DNA from: Bacillus sp. (in: firmicutes)
GTDB lineage: Bacteria; Bacillota; Bacilli; Bacillales; Salisediminibacteriaceae
Assembly (NCBI GenBank): GCA_021208645.1
Contig: JAJOJL010000112.1
Span: 1 to 39,017 of the forward strand
Length of the DNA: 39,017 nucleotides
Direction: 5' to 3'
Below the pieces are notes generated by a model, which did no database searches, had not been told where the DNA came from, and saw only the letters and a list, made by a program, of their open reading frames with translations. Of this stretch, positions 8,408-16,482 are shown one piece after another. Position 1 is the first letter of the stretch; each line of letters begins with the position of its first letter. The translations under genes and the position numbers were made by a program.

Positions 8408-9379
8408 CTAATTATAAGTAATCCTTGGATCTAGGTAAGAGTAAACAATGTCTGCCACAAGGTTCATGAACATTATCATGGCTGCGAGAATAATGAATGA
8501 CGCTTGCGCTAACGGATAGTCATGGCGCTGGGCTGCCAGTACCATTTCTCGACCTAATCCCGGCCAGCTGAATACATATTCTATTAATACTTGACCGCCA
8601 ATGGCTGAACCGATAAATAATGCCCCTGCCGTTACTACTGGGAGCAAAGCATTTCTAGCCGCATGCTTGTATAAAATGACCCGTTCCTTTAATCCCTTTG
8701 CCCTGGAAAACTCGATAAAATCTTCTCCCATCACTTCTAGCATTGTGTTACGCATGATGAGAAGTGGGGTTGCTAGGAAAAAGACGCCTGCCACTATCGT
8801 TGGTAAAATTAAGTGGCGCAAGAAATCCAAGGAGAAGAATACTTGGAACGCGTTATCTGCCTCATAACCTGCTGAACGCATCCCTGAATGGGGAAACCAG
8901 CCTAATATGACGGAAAATAAGTAAATAGCCATTATCCCTACCCAAAAAGTAGGTGCCGATCGGAAAACGAGGGCTACTGCTACCCCTGTCGATTCCCGCT
9001 TCGTTCCTCGGTTCCATGCCATCCAGGCACCACCGTAAACACCAACTCCATAAGCAATGATCATTGCGGAAAACATGAGTATTAACGTTGCCGGCAGTTT
9101 TTCTAGCAAAATGCCGATGGCCGATTGTTTATAATAAAAGGAATTGCCGAAATCAAATTGTACAAGTGCACCCATAAAGTGGGTGTACTGCACCCATAGA
9201 TTTTGATCCAACCCATAGCGTTCAATGATGGCTTCCCTTGCTTCCTGCGGTATGGAAGGGTCTACCATGGCTGCTGTTGGGTCACCAGGCATCAGGCGGA
9301 ACATGAAAAAGATTACTGTTGAAATAATGATTAGGGTGAAGAACATTTGCAATGTCCGTCTTAAAATATACGAGCCCAC
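8408..9379 (-). CDS. Oligopeptide-type ABC transporter permease (OppB-like)
   Basis: This 323-residue permease begins with the typical YILRRTLQMFFTLIIISTVIFFMFRLMPGDP, a first helix followed by the conserved PGDP. It has about six membrane helices and the EAA loop FSRAKGLKERVILYKHAARNALLPV. It is the first gene of the importer operon. The start is probably GTG at 9377-9379, with a weak GGTGAG motif just upstream. No substrate-binding lipoprotein gene lies before it; instead there is a palindromic repeat element and the divergent NADH dehydrogenase. The importer must therefore borrow a binding protein encoded elsewhere. Confidence 0.9.
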   Translation of the reverse strand: MGSYILRRTLQMFFTLIIISTVIFFMFRLMPGDPTAAMVDPSIPQEAREAIIERYGLDQNLWVQYTHFMGALVQFDFGNSFYYKQSAIGILLEKLPATLILMFSAMIIAYGVGVYGGAWMAWNRGTKRESTGVAVALVFRSAPTFWVGIMAIYLFSVILGWFPHSGMRSAGYEADNAFQVFFSLDFLRHLILPTIVAGVFFLATPLLIMRNTMLEVMGEDFIEFSRAKGLKERVILYKHAARNALLPVVTAGALFIGSAIGGQVLIEYVFSWPGLGREMVLAAQRHDYPLAQASFIILAAMIMFMNLVADIVYSYLDPRITYN

Positions 9380-9490
9380 CTAACTCACCGTCCTCTCTTT
9401 GAAGTACATCACTTCGTTTGTATAATAAGGCATCTTTGTTGAAAAAAAGATACACGTGCTTTCAATGTTTGGTAGAAACTTTAAATGTGT

Positions 9491-9673
9491 ATTGATTTCA
9501 GCTACAGGCACTCCCTTTCCGCGGGAGGTTGTGGAGCCTCCTCGGCTTCGCCTGAGGTGTCTCCCCTTAACCTCTTTTCCCGCAGGACTCTGAGATGCTC
9601 CCTCGAGTCTGCCCACGCACGAAGAAAATGTGAAGCATTTTCGAGGAGTGTCGTGCCTTACGCTGAAATCAAC
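9491..9673. repeat. Long palindromic repeat element, copy 1
   Basis: The ends are perfect inverted repeats: TTGATTTCAGC at 9492-9502 and GCTGAAATCAA at 9662-9672. Inside are TTTCCGCGGG, GAGCCTCCTCGGC, a GC-rich hairpin and CCCGCAGGACTCTGAG. A second hairpin, GAAAATGTGAAGCATTTTC, lies near the right end. Related elements occur at 14525-14643, 21151-21342 and 32501-32749 in this window. This is a noncoding family familiar from Bacillus and relatives. Confidence 0.8.
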
Positions 9674-9854
9674 TTTATTAACCATAGTTTCTGTACAAAC
9701 AGGTCCCGGTTTGGAGCTCTTTGAACAGACTCGAAGTAATGAGCGTAGCCATTAGCAAGGCACATGAAATCTGATCCATTCCTTCTTTTAACTATAGGAG
9801 AAGTTTTTTTTTATGGGCTAAAATCCGTTAATAATCAATGAAAGCGCATACACA

Positions 9855-9872
9855 TTGTGAAGTGTTTCACTA
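9855..9872 (+). promoter_or_regulatory. Rex operator-like site 1
   Basis: TTGTGAAGTGTTTCACTA differs little from the Rex consensus TTGTGAA-N4-TTCACAA. It lies about 100 bases upstream of the predicted -35 box of the NADH dehydrogenase gene. Confidence 0.7.
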
Positions 9873-9945
9873 ATTTGACACAAATATATGAGTGAAGATT
9901 ATTGCGAACTAAACCTAAATATTGTAATCTAAATATAGAGATAAG

Positions 9946-9963
9946 ATGTGAAGAACTTCACAA
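9946..9963 (+). promoter_or_regulatory. Rex operator-like site 2
   Basis: ATGTGAAGAACTTCACAA is a near-perfect Rex-type inverted repeat. It lies just upstream of the predicted -35 hexamer TTTACA at 9971-9976. Confidence 0.78.
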
Positions 9964-9970
9964 GAGTCAC

Positions 9971-10018
9971 TTTACAGTAGCTCTTTTTAAAAAGATAAAT
10001 ATGTGAATACATTCACAT
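9971..10018 (+). promoter_or_regulatory. Promoter of the NADH dehydrogenase gene with Rex operator-like site 3
   Basis: TTTACA (9971-9976) and GATAAA (9994-9999) are separated by 17 bases, a plausible sigma-A promoter. The third Rex-type palindrome, ATGTGAATACATTCACAT, at 10001-10018 covers the expected transcription start. Rex bound here would block initiation while NADH is low and release when NADH rises. Confidence 0.7.
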
Positions 10019-10048
10019 AAACGGGAGTGAAAAAAGGAGGAATTTAAC

Positions 10049-11281
10049 ATGAATAAACCAAAAATTGTTATTTTAGGTGCAGGTTATGCGGGGATGATTA
10101 CCTCAAAGAAATTAGGAAAACTTTTAAGATCTGGTGAAGCGGATGTTACTCTAATTAATAAGCATGACTATCATTATTTAACTGCTGAGCTTCATAAAAC
10201 TGCCTTAAACACAGAACCTGATGGAAAAGTCATATTCCCAGTTCGACAATATATTGACGAGCAGAAAATTGCATTTAGAAAAGGGACTGTTTCATCTATA
10301 GATTTTAAAGGAAATCGTATTTTATTAGAAGGTGGAGACATGTTGATTATGACTATTTTAGTAGTTGCTTTAGGTTTCCACGTTTCCACATTTGGAATTC
10401 CAGGCATTAAAGAGCATGCATTTGAGGTTCGCAGTTTCAGAAGTTCAAAGGCAATTTATAATCATATTCATAAGCAATTTGCTCTCTATTTGGAGGATAA
10501 AGATCCTGCTAGGTTAACATTCACTGTTGCTGGTGCCGGATTCACTGGAGTAGAAGTAGTTGGAGAACTTGTGGAAAAGTTACCTGAGTTAGCGGAAGAG
10601 TACAGTATTCCTTTTGAAAAAATACGAATCGTGAACGTGGAAGCTTCTCCTACAGTTATGCCCGGTTGTGATGATGCAGCAGTAGATTATGCAGCTAAGC
10701 TATTTGAGAAGATGAATGTGGAAGTAATGACTTCTACGAAAATCAAAGAATGTACAGAAAGTCTTATAACCTTTGAAGACGGTGAGTTACCTTCCCATAC
10801 TTTAGTTTGGACTTGTGGTGTCCGCGGTCACGACCTGTTTGACGGGACAGAAGTGGAGACTGTAAATGGTAGAGCCATAGTAGACCCATTTTTGAGAATT
10901 CCAACATTAGAGAATGTTTTCTGTATTGGTGATAATTCGTACTTCTTAATTAACGATAAAGACGGTCTACCACCAACGGCACAAGTGGCATTGCAACAGT
11001 CTCCAGTATGTGCTGAAAATATCGTTGCAACAATTAGGGGAACAGAGTTAAAGGCATTCAAATATCACCATAAGGGTTCCGTTGCATCCATTAGTGAGAA
11101 TTATGGAGTTGGCCAAGTAGGAAATGTAATTCTAAAAGGTAAAGTTGCCGCTGCAATGAAGAAAGTGATTGGATTTAGATATTTATTCTATTTGGGAGGA
11201 CCTGCTTTGATCCTAAAGCACATGTTTGAACGAGACACAAGTTCTACAAAGGTTCCAGTCAAGCAAAACGTAAATTCTTAG
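10049..11281 (+). CDS. Type II NADH dehydrogenase (NDH-2)
   Basis: This monotopic membrane flavoprotein of 410 residues oxidises NADH and reduces menaquinone without pumping protons. The first dinucleotide motif, VILGAGYAGMITSKKLGKLL at the N-terminus, binds FAD. The second, VAGAGFTGVEVVGELVEKL near residue 165, binds NADH. The C-terminal half has the FAD-contacting GDN in VFCIGDNS and PPTAQVALQQ, the latter near the quinone site in this family. The start ATG follows AAGGAGGAATTTAAC. It is monocistronic, with three Rex-like operators upstream and a strong terminator downstream. Bacillus Rex is known to control an ndh gene in a feedback loop that senses NADH/NAD+. Several paralogues exist in Bacilli, so I do not assign a specific gene name. 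Confidence 0.9.
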   Translation: MNKPKIVILGAGYAGMITSKKLGKLLRSGEADVTLINKHDYHYLTAELHKTALNTEPDGKVIFPVRQYIDEQKIAFRKGTVSSIDFKGNRILLEGGDMLIMTILVVALGFHVSTFGIPGIKEHAFEVRSFRSSKAIYNHIHKQFALYLEDKDPARLTFTVAGAGFTGVEVVGELVEKLPELAEEYSIPFEKIRIVNVEASPTVMPGCDDAAVDYAAKLFEKMNVEVMTSTKIKECTESLITFEDGELPSHTLVWTCGVRGHDLFDGTEVETVNGRAIVDPFLRIPTLENVFCIGDNSYFLINDKDGLPPTAQVALQQSPVCAENIVATIRGTELKAFKYHHKGSVASISENYGVGQVGNVILKGKVAAAMKKVIGFRYLFYLGGPALILKHMFERDTSSTKVPVKQNVNS

Positions 11282-11335
11282 ACTACGATTTTCCTAGTTT
11301 ACTATTGTACTAACCATCCATGATGAAAATTTTCC

Positions 11336-11367
11336 AGGAGAAGGGGTGTCCCTTCTCCATTTTTTTA
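11336..11367 (+). terminator. Intrinsic terminator of the NADH dehydrogenase gene
   Basis: GGAGAAGGG-GTGT-CCCTTCTCC is a perfect 9-bp stem with a 4-base loop, followed by ATTTTTTTA. It lies about 55 bases after the stop codon. Confidence 0.93.
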
Positions 11368-11420
11368 TACTATGTTAAAGCTAATTCTATTTCAGGGAAT
11401 CTTAATTCAAAGGCATTGGT

Positions 11421-12447
11421 CTAAACACATGTGGAATGTATTTTATCTTCATTTTGTATTCTCAGCTGAAAAGTAAGAAGCTTCCAGTGTGTGATGCCGA
11501 AAAACCTTTTTGCTGCTATGGACGTACAAATTCCAAGTCGATTAATTTGATAAGGGGATAATTTGCTATTTTTCCTAAGTAGAGGGTCGAAAGGATCTTT
11601 TCCATCTATTACGTTTGAAATAATACTGGCACTCATTCCTTCCTCATCAGCGATAGATGTATTCAATTGTCCTTTCAAACTATCTATGGCATCTATAGCA
11701 TCAAAGTAGGTAAATACACTTTTTGCAAGTGCCTTTGCTGCATCTTGCTGAAACTCTTCTGATTGAATAAGGGCTTCTTCTTCTGGGTTAGTAAGAAATC
11801 CAATTTCCACTAATATTGCAGGCATTTCGGCATTTCGCAGTACAAAAAAAACTTTGATCATTCCGTAACTCTCTGTCCCTTAATCCCAAAGCCTCTAACA
11901 GGTTGTTATGGGTAATTTCACCTAAACGTTTATTGTTTTCCAAGTACTTTAATTGGTTCGGGTGAGGAGGAAATCGGGGATTATTGTTGTTGACTCCGTC
12001 GTAATAAAACGTTTCTGTTCCTCGAGTATTTTCGCTTGCTACATCTTGATTATGGTGGATAGAAATAAATATACTAGTGGCTGTCTTCCCCTTTACAAAA
12101 CCATTGGCTATCACCATTCGGTTTTCCATATCGTTTAGGAGGGCGTCATTATGCCAGATGGGAATGGATAGATCATCAATGAAGTCAGTATCTTCGCTTC
12201 GGGTCATATGCACTGTTATGTCACTATGGGCTTCTACCATTTCCTTTAATTTCAAAGCAACGAGGAGGTTGGCATCCTTTTCACAAAAACCCGTTTCTTT
12301 ACCGGAATAACCACAAGTGCCGCTAAATATCCCCCCGTGGCCTGGATCGATTACAAGTATTTCTTCTGCTGAAGTTTTACTTGGGAGTGTAAGGGCAATC
12401 ACAGCTGCAAATAAAATAGACCTAATAAGTTTAACAAAGTTGTACAT
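11421..12447 (-). pseudogene. N-acetylmuramoyl-L-alanine amidase (Amidase_3), frameshifted
   Basis: Two frames join into one secreted zinc amidase. The upstream frame starts at 12447 with a signal peptide (KLIRSILFAAVIALTLPSKTSA). It carries zinc-ligand motif VIDPGHGG, the Glu in GFCEKDANL, and the His in FISIHHNQD. The downstream frame carries the catalytic Glu region AILVEIGFLTNPEEE. The frames meet at an 8-A run on the plus strand (11844-11851); seven A would give a continuous NDQSFFVLRNAEMPAILVEIGFL. The enzyme cuts the bond between MurNAc and the stem peptide in the cell wall. The C-terminal tail after about 11550 looks unlike the family and may hide another indel. The homopolymer position makes an assembly error the simplest explanation. 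Confidence 0.75.
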
Positions 12448-12650
12448 AGTTTGGGCCTCCCATAAATTTGATGATTATTCTATTATACTAGGAAAGTAGC
12501 AACAAATGTTAATTGTGTTGTGAGTATGATTGGTTTCGACAGAAGCCCCATTCTTTTTCTGTAATCCTAAAGATCCCAGTTAATCCAAAGGTAAAAAAGA
12601 CTTTTGTCGACATATTTCTACAAAAAACACTAAAATTATATAATCATTGT

Positions 12651-12679
12651 TTTTCATTTGTGGAAAATACAGGTATAAT
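12651..12679 (+). promoter_or_regulatory. Promoter of the M42 peptidase gene
   Basis: TTTTCA at 12651-12656 and a perfect TATAAT at 12674-12679 are 17 bases apart. The -10 lies 45 bases before the GTG start, leaving a short leader with GAGAGGAG. Confidence 0.55.
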
Positions 12680-12723
12680 TAAAATTGAAATTATTCATTC
12701 GCTATTGAGAGGAGTATTCATCT

Positions 12724-13776
12724 GTGACTTATCCAAACCCGAAAGAAACGATTGAATTAATTAAAAATCTAGTTTCCATTCCAAGTCCTTCCGGAAATAC
12801 AAATGAAGTAATTACATTTGTGGAAACATATTTAACAAATTTGAATGTGGAGTGTAAGCGTAATCGAAAGGGCGGACTTATAGCCACACTTCCTGGTAAA
12901 GATACGAGCAACCACCGGATGCTCACGGCACATGTAGATACACTAGGTGCAATCGTAAAAGAAATTAAACCAAGCGGCCGGCTGAAGCTGGACTTGATCG
13001 GTGGATTTCGCTTCAATTCCATTGAAGGGGAATATTGTCAAATTGAAACAGCAGCAGGTAAGAGTTTTTCAGGAACAATCTTAATGCACCAGACGTCTGT
13101 CCATGTATATAAAGATGCAGGGAAGGCAGAACGTAACCAGGCCAATATGGAAGTAAGAATTGACGAGAAAGTACATACGGCTGAGGAGGTTCGTGCCCTT
13201 GGTATTGAAGTAGGGGACTTCGTATCGTTTGATCCCCGCGTTCAAATATTGCCTAGCGGCTATATTAAATCCCGTCATTTAGACGATAAAGCTAGTGTGG
13301 GAATTCTCCTCCAGCTAATTAAACATATTGTTGAAGAAAAGCTGGTCCTTCCTTACACGACTCACTTCCTTATTTCCAACAACGAGGAAATTGGCTATGG
13401 CGGTAACTCTAATATTACACCGGAGACAGTGGAGTATTTAGCTGTCGACATGGGAGCGATGGGAGACGGTCAAGCGACAGACGAATACACGGTTTCCATT
13501 TGTGTGAAGGATGCGAGTGGCCCATATCATTACGAATTGAGGAAGAAATTGACGGAATTAGCCAAGAAAAAAAACATTGGTTACCAGCTGGACATTTACC
13601 CTTACTATGGATCTGATGCTTCGGCAGCTATCCGTTCAGGTAATGATATTGTTCATGGTTTGATTGGACCAGGAATTGATTCTTCCCATGCCTTTGAAAG
13701 AACCCATATTAGTTCCATCGATGAAACGACAAAGCTTCTTTATCATTATGTTCAATCGGAGATGGTCTTGGTTTAA
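12724..13776 (+). CDS. M42 family metallopeptidase (glutamyl aminopeptidase / FrvX-like)
   Basis: This 350-residue cytoplasmic dimetal aminopeptidase belongs to the tetrahedral TET/PepA family. Metal ligands and catalytic residues are visible: AHVDTLG (His, with Asp two residues on), SRHLDDKAS (bridging Asp), SNNEEIGYGG (catalytic Glu and ligand Glu), AVDMGAMGDG (Asp) and SSHAFERTH (His). The family removes N-terminal residues from peptides, and some members are annotated as cellulases in error. The GTG start has GAGAGGAG nine bases upstream. It is a single-gene unit: the flanking amidase is divergent and a stem-loop follows. No odd features. Confidence 0.92.
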   Translation: MTYPNPKETIELIKNLVSIPSPSGNTNEVITFVETYLTNLNVECKRNRKGGLIATLPGKDTSNHRMLTAHVDTLGAIVKEIKPSGRLKLDLIGGFRFNSIEGEYCQIETAAGKSFSGTILMHQTSVHVYKDAGKAERNQANMEVRIDEKVHTAEEVRALGIEVGDFVSFDPRVQILPSGYIKSRHLDDKASVGILLQLIKHIVEEKLVLPYTTHFLISNNEEIGYGGNSNITPETVEYLAVDMGAMGDGQATDEYTVSICVKDASGPYHYELRKKLTELAKKKNIGYQLDIYPYYGSDASAAIRSGNDIVHGLIGPGIDSSHAFERTHISSIDETTKLLYHYVQSEMVLV

Positions 13777-13793
13777 TATAATCATATCTTTAC

Positions 13794-13832
13794 AAGCCTG
13801 CTATGGGGGATTTCTCATAGTGGGTTTTTCTT
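13794..13832 (+). terminator. Terminator of the M42 peptidase gene
   Basis: CCTGCTATG, a loop of about 10 bases, and CATAGTGGG form an imperfect stem followed by TTTTTCTTTT, about 20 bases after the stop codon. Confidence 0.65.
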
Positions 13833-14253
13833 TTAATGAAACGGTGAGTTTACAATGTCCACACTAGTCATAACCGCGCCTTGCACAAAATGGTTATTTA
13901 GAGCAGGTTGAGATTCCAACCTTACCCCTTTCCCTTTGTGAATTATCATAGAATCTACAAATGTAAGCAATAAATTATTAGTATTACTATGCTTATCCAA
14001 TGGAATCGGAAGAACTAAACATCTATCTCAAAAAAATGTTTGGAATCAATCATGAGGTCGGCAGCCTGAAAAATTGATCTTCTTTCTCTTCTTTTGATTA
14101 GAATCTATTGTACTTTCAGAATTCTAATATGATTCAAAATAGATTGATTTAACTTCTCTATCATGTTTATAATTAAAGAAAGCGCTACCAAATTAAAGGT
14201 GACTCATGTTCCATTGAGACACCTCTTTCTTTAATAATTGAGGAGGAATTTCT
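13833..14253. other. Intergenic region before the small HTH gene
   Basis: No full gene is visible. A short frame near 14000-14075 reads MESEELNIYLKKMFGINHEV then a few residues to a stop; it looks protein-like but has no ribosome binding site and could be a gene remnant. An imperfect hairpin at 14197-14224 (AGGTGACTCA paired with TTGAGACACCT, one mismatch) followed by a T-rich stretch lies just before the ribosome binding site of the HTH gene and may attenuate it. Confidence 0.4.
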
Positions 14254-14454
14254 TTGACTACTATCGCAGAACAATTACAAGAAACAATGACAACTAGAGG
14301 AATTACGAGAAGTGAATTGGCCGAGATGACAGGGATTTCTGAAGAAACGTTATTAACCATTGAGACGAATGCTTCAGAGGCAACTGTTTCACAATTAGAA
14401 AAACTTTCCTCATCATTAAACATATCCTTTTATATTGGTGATTGCTCTATTTAA
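14254..14454 (+). CDS. Small helix-turn-helix (XRE/Cro-like) protein
   Basis: The 66-residue product is mostly a single HTH domain: EQLQETMTTRGITRSELAEM, then TGISEETLLTIETNASEAT, matching the Cro/C1 pattern of helix 2, turn and recognition helix. The rest is too short for another domain. The start is TTG at 14254 with GAGGAGGAATTTCT upstream, a strong ribosome binding site. It stands alone between intergenic regions and has its own terminator. It may be an autoregulator or an antitoxin-type binding protein, but no toxin gene is adjacent, so function is unknown. Confidence 0.65.
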   Translation: MTTIAEQLQETMTTRGITRSELAEMTGISEETLLTIETNASEATVSQLEKLSSSLNISFYIGDCSI

Positions 14455-14471
14455 CATGAAAAGTTCAACAA

Positions 14472-14503
14472 AGGCCAGCTCTTTTTAAGAGACTGGCTTT
14501 TTT
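14472..14503 (+). terminator. Terminator of the small HTH gene
   Basis: GCCAGCTCTT, a short T/A loop, AAGAGACTGGC form a stem with one mismatch, followed by TTTTTTC. It begins about 20 bases after the stop codon. Confidence 0.8.
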
Positions 14504-14524
14504 CGAAGATTTGTTAATGTAGAT

Positions 14525-14643
14525 GTTGATTATCGCTACAGGATGCTCGCTTTCCGCGGGCAACGCTTCAGCCTCCTCGTTCCTGCGGGGTCTTCAGCTG
14601 TTGCTTTTCCCGCAGGAGTCTCGCACCTTCCGCTTAAATCAAC
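14525..14643. repeat. Long palindromic repeat element, copy 2
   Basis: This is the shortest and cleanest copy, about 119 bases, bounded by GTTGATTATCGCTACAGG and CGCTTAAATCAAC. The core has CTTTCCGCGGGCAACGC, CAGCCTCCTCG, TGCGGGGTCTTCAG and TTCCCGCAGGAGTCTCGCA. It lies between the small HTH gene and the BMC operon. Confidence 0.8.
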
Positions 14644-14740
14644 TCTATTAAAAAATAAACCCTAACCTTTCGAAGTGACTTATAAAAGAAATGGTAAAAT
14701 AGCATTGATTTATGGTTGAAAAAGGTTCATAATTAGTATT

Positions 14741-14776
14741 AACATATGTTCAAATTAAAATAAACATATTCTCAAA
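14741..14776 (+). promoter_or_regulatory. Candidate operator upstream of the BMC operon
   Basis: Two similar sites, AACATATGTTCAAA (14741-14754) and AACATATTCTCAAA (14763-14776), lie 22 bases apart, close to two helical turns, about 65-100 bases upstream of the regulator gene. SorC-family regulators such as B. subtilis DeoR bind palindromes with extra half sites, so these are candidate autoregulatory operators. This is an inference from repeat structure and position. Confidence 0.4.
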
Positions 14777-14841
14777 AAACAAATAACTCATAATTTACAT
14801 ACTATTATTCATCAATACGTCCTACATTGGGAGGTATCCCT

Positions 14842-15798
14842 ATGGATTCCAAAAAACAAAAGCTGACTAGAATCGTCAAGGCAGCGAAAATGTATTACCA
14901 ATTAGATTACAGCCAGCAGGATATTGCCAGAGAGCTTGGTATATCCCGCCCATCCGTTTCCCGGCTTCTCCAAGAAGCGAAGGAACAAGGAATTGTCCAT
15001 ATCCAAATTATTGATCCAACGGAAGGGGAACAGAAGCTGGCTGATATTTTAAAAGAAAAATATGGTCTAAAGGATTGCATCATTGTCAATGTCCCTTTGT
15101 TTGAAGACGGAATCATTAAAGAGTACCTCGGTAAAAAGGCGGCAGCTTATATTCGAGAGACAGTTGAGCCAGGAGATGTGATTGGCACCACTTGGGGGAC
15201 GACCCTTTATGAAATGTCGAGACATCTGCAGCCGAAAAACGTGTCCAATGTGGAAGTGGTACAGCTTAATGGGGGCGTCAGTCATTCAGAGACAAGTACC
15301 TTCGCTTCTGACATTTTAACGCAACTAGGGAAGGCGTTCGATACTGTGCCTCACTTTTTGCCATTGCCTGCGGTAGTGGATCATCTTGTTGTAAAGCAAG
15401 CCATTGTAGCGGACAGGCATATTCGCAAAGTCCTTGAGCTTGGGAAAAAAGCAAATATGGCCGTTTTGACGGTGGGGGACTTTAATGAAGACGCCACCCT
15501 GGTAAAGGCAGATTATTTTACGAAAGAAGACCTGGCTATTTTACAGAAAAGAAACGCCGCTGGTGACATCTGTTCCCGTTTTTTTGATGGGCAAGGACAA
15601 CTCTGCAGCCAGGAAATTAATGCTAGGACGATCGGAATTGAACTTGAGGAACTGATAAAGAAGGAAAAAGCAATCTTAATTGCTGGAGGATTGAAGAAAG
15701 TTGCAGGCATCATCGGTGCCCTTCGTGGAGGCTACTCCAACATCCTCATTACGGATCAATTTACAGCAGAGGCAATGTTAGAAATAGATGGAGTATAG
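14842..15798 (+). CDS. SorC/DeoR-type sugar-phosphate-responsive regulator of the BMC operon
   Basis: This 318-residue regulator closely resembles B. subtilis DeoR, the deoxyribonucleoside regulator of the SorC family. The N-terminal HTH reads DYSQQDIARELGISRPSVSR, and the C-terminal effector domain contains GTTWGTTLYEMS, VVQLNGGVSHSE, TVGDF and GDICSRFFD. B. subtilis DeoR is a repressor released by deoxyribose-5-phosphate, which is the substrate of the DeoC encoded at the end of this operon, so the same inducer is likely. I start at ATG 14842 because GGGAGG lies seven bases upstream. It is separated from pduL by only 12 bases and is the first gene of the BMC transcription unit. Confidence 0.88.
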   Translation: MDSKKQKLTRIVKAAKMYYQLDYSQQDIARELGISRPSVSRLLQEAKEQGIVHIQIIDPTEGEQKLADILKEKYGLKDCIIVNVPLFEDGIIKEYLGKKAAAYIRETVEPGDVIGTTWGTTLYEMSRHLQPKNVSNVEVVQLNGGVSHSETSTFASDILTQLGKAFDTVPHFLPLPAVVDHLVVKQAIVADRHIRKVLELGKKANMAVLTVGDFNEDATLVKADYFTKEDLAILQKRNAAGDICSRFFDGQGQLCSQEINARTIGIELEELIKKEKAILIAGGLKKVAGIIGALRGGYSNILITDQFTAEAMLEIDGV

Positions 15799-15810
15799 GA
15801 GGTGTGAAGG

Positions 15811-16482
15811 ATGGAGGAAACAAGGCTAAGAAAACTGATTGAAGAAATGGTGCGTACCACATTGTCTGAGAAAGCGGCTAGAAACAACGCCACGTTGTTA
15901 CAGGATGAAGTACCAATCGCTGTTTCCAACCGGCACGTCCACTTGTCACCTGCTGCGTTAGAACGCCTTTTCGGCCGGGGCTACAAGCTAACCAAACTGA
16001 AGGATTTATCTCAGCCTGGACAGTTCGCTGCCAAGGAGACTGTAACGCTCTTTGGTCCAAAGGGCAAGCTGGCAAATGTGCGCATCCTCGGTCCTGCCAG
16101 AGGAGAGACACAGGTGGAAATCTCCTTAAGTGATGGCTTTACCCTCGGTGTCCATCCCCCTGTTCGTTTTTCAGGGGACATTACTGGCACACCAGGAATA
16201 AAGATTCAAGGTCCAAGGGGGCAGTTGACAATTAAGGAAGGGCTCATTTGTGCAGCAAGACATATACATATGCACCCTGACGATGCGGAAGCCTTCGGTG
16301 TTGAGGACGGAGAGCTGGTAAAAATAAAAGTGGATGGCCCACGGAGTGTGATTTTTGCCGAAACATTAATTCGCGTTTCCCCTAAATACCGGTTGGAAAT
16401 GCACGTGGATTTCGATGAAGCCAATGCGGCCCATTTGCAAAAGGGACAGACAGGCAAGCTCATGAGACAGGAGTTGAAATAA
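15811..16482 (+). CDS. pduL: PduL-type phosphotransacylase (BMC cargo)
   Basis: This 223-residue enzyme converts acyl-CoA and phosphate to acyl-phosphate and CoA, regenerating CoA inside the compartment. Zinc-binding motifs of the PduL fold are present: VSNRHVHLS near residue 40 and CAARHIHMHPDDA near residue 150. The RFSGDITGTPGIKI linker between the two half-barrels is also conserved. The first 20 residues (LRKLIEEMVRTTLSE) form an amphipathic helix ahead of the catalytic fold, typical of an encapsulation peptide. AGGAGG lies eight bases before the ATG. Its stop overlaps the next gene's start by one base. With an acetaldehyde source and no ethanol branch visible, acetyl-phosphate is the likely exported product. 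Confidence 0.93.
   Translation: MEETRLRKLIEEMVRTTLSEKAARNNATLLQDEVPIAVSNRHVHLSPAALERLFGRGYKLTKLKDLSQPGQFAAKETVTLFGPKGKLANVRILGPARGETQVEISLSDGFTLGVHPPVRFSGDITGTPGIKIQGPRGQLTIKEGLICAARHIHMHPDDAEAFGVEDGELVKIKVDGPRSVIFAETLIRVSPKYRLEMHVDFDEANAAHLQKGQTGKLMRQELK

Larger units (their letters stand above)
9380..10048. other. Divergent intergenic region: palindromic repeat plus Rex-controlled promoter
   Basis: This 669-base region between the divergent ABC importer and NADH dehydrogenase genes contains a long palindromic repeat (9491-9673) on the importer side and three Rex-like operators with a promoter on the NADH dehydrogenase side. I see no supported gene. Reading frames that cross the repeat are low-complexity products of the palindrome. 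Confidence 0.65.

Noticed and set aside
9380..9685. Protein-coding frame on the minus strand before the ABC importer
   Set aside because: It runs through the palindromic repeat and its product is low-complexity; it has no family resemblance or ribosome binding site.
14254..14454. Toxin-antitoxin module
   Set aside because: The small HTH protein could be an antitoxin by shape, but no toxin-like gene lies next to it.
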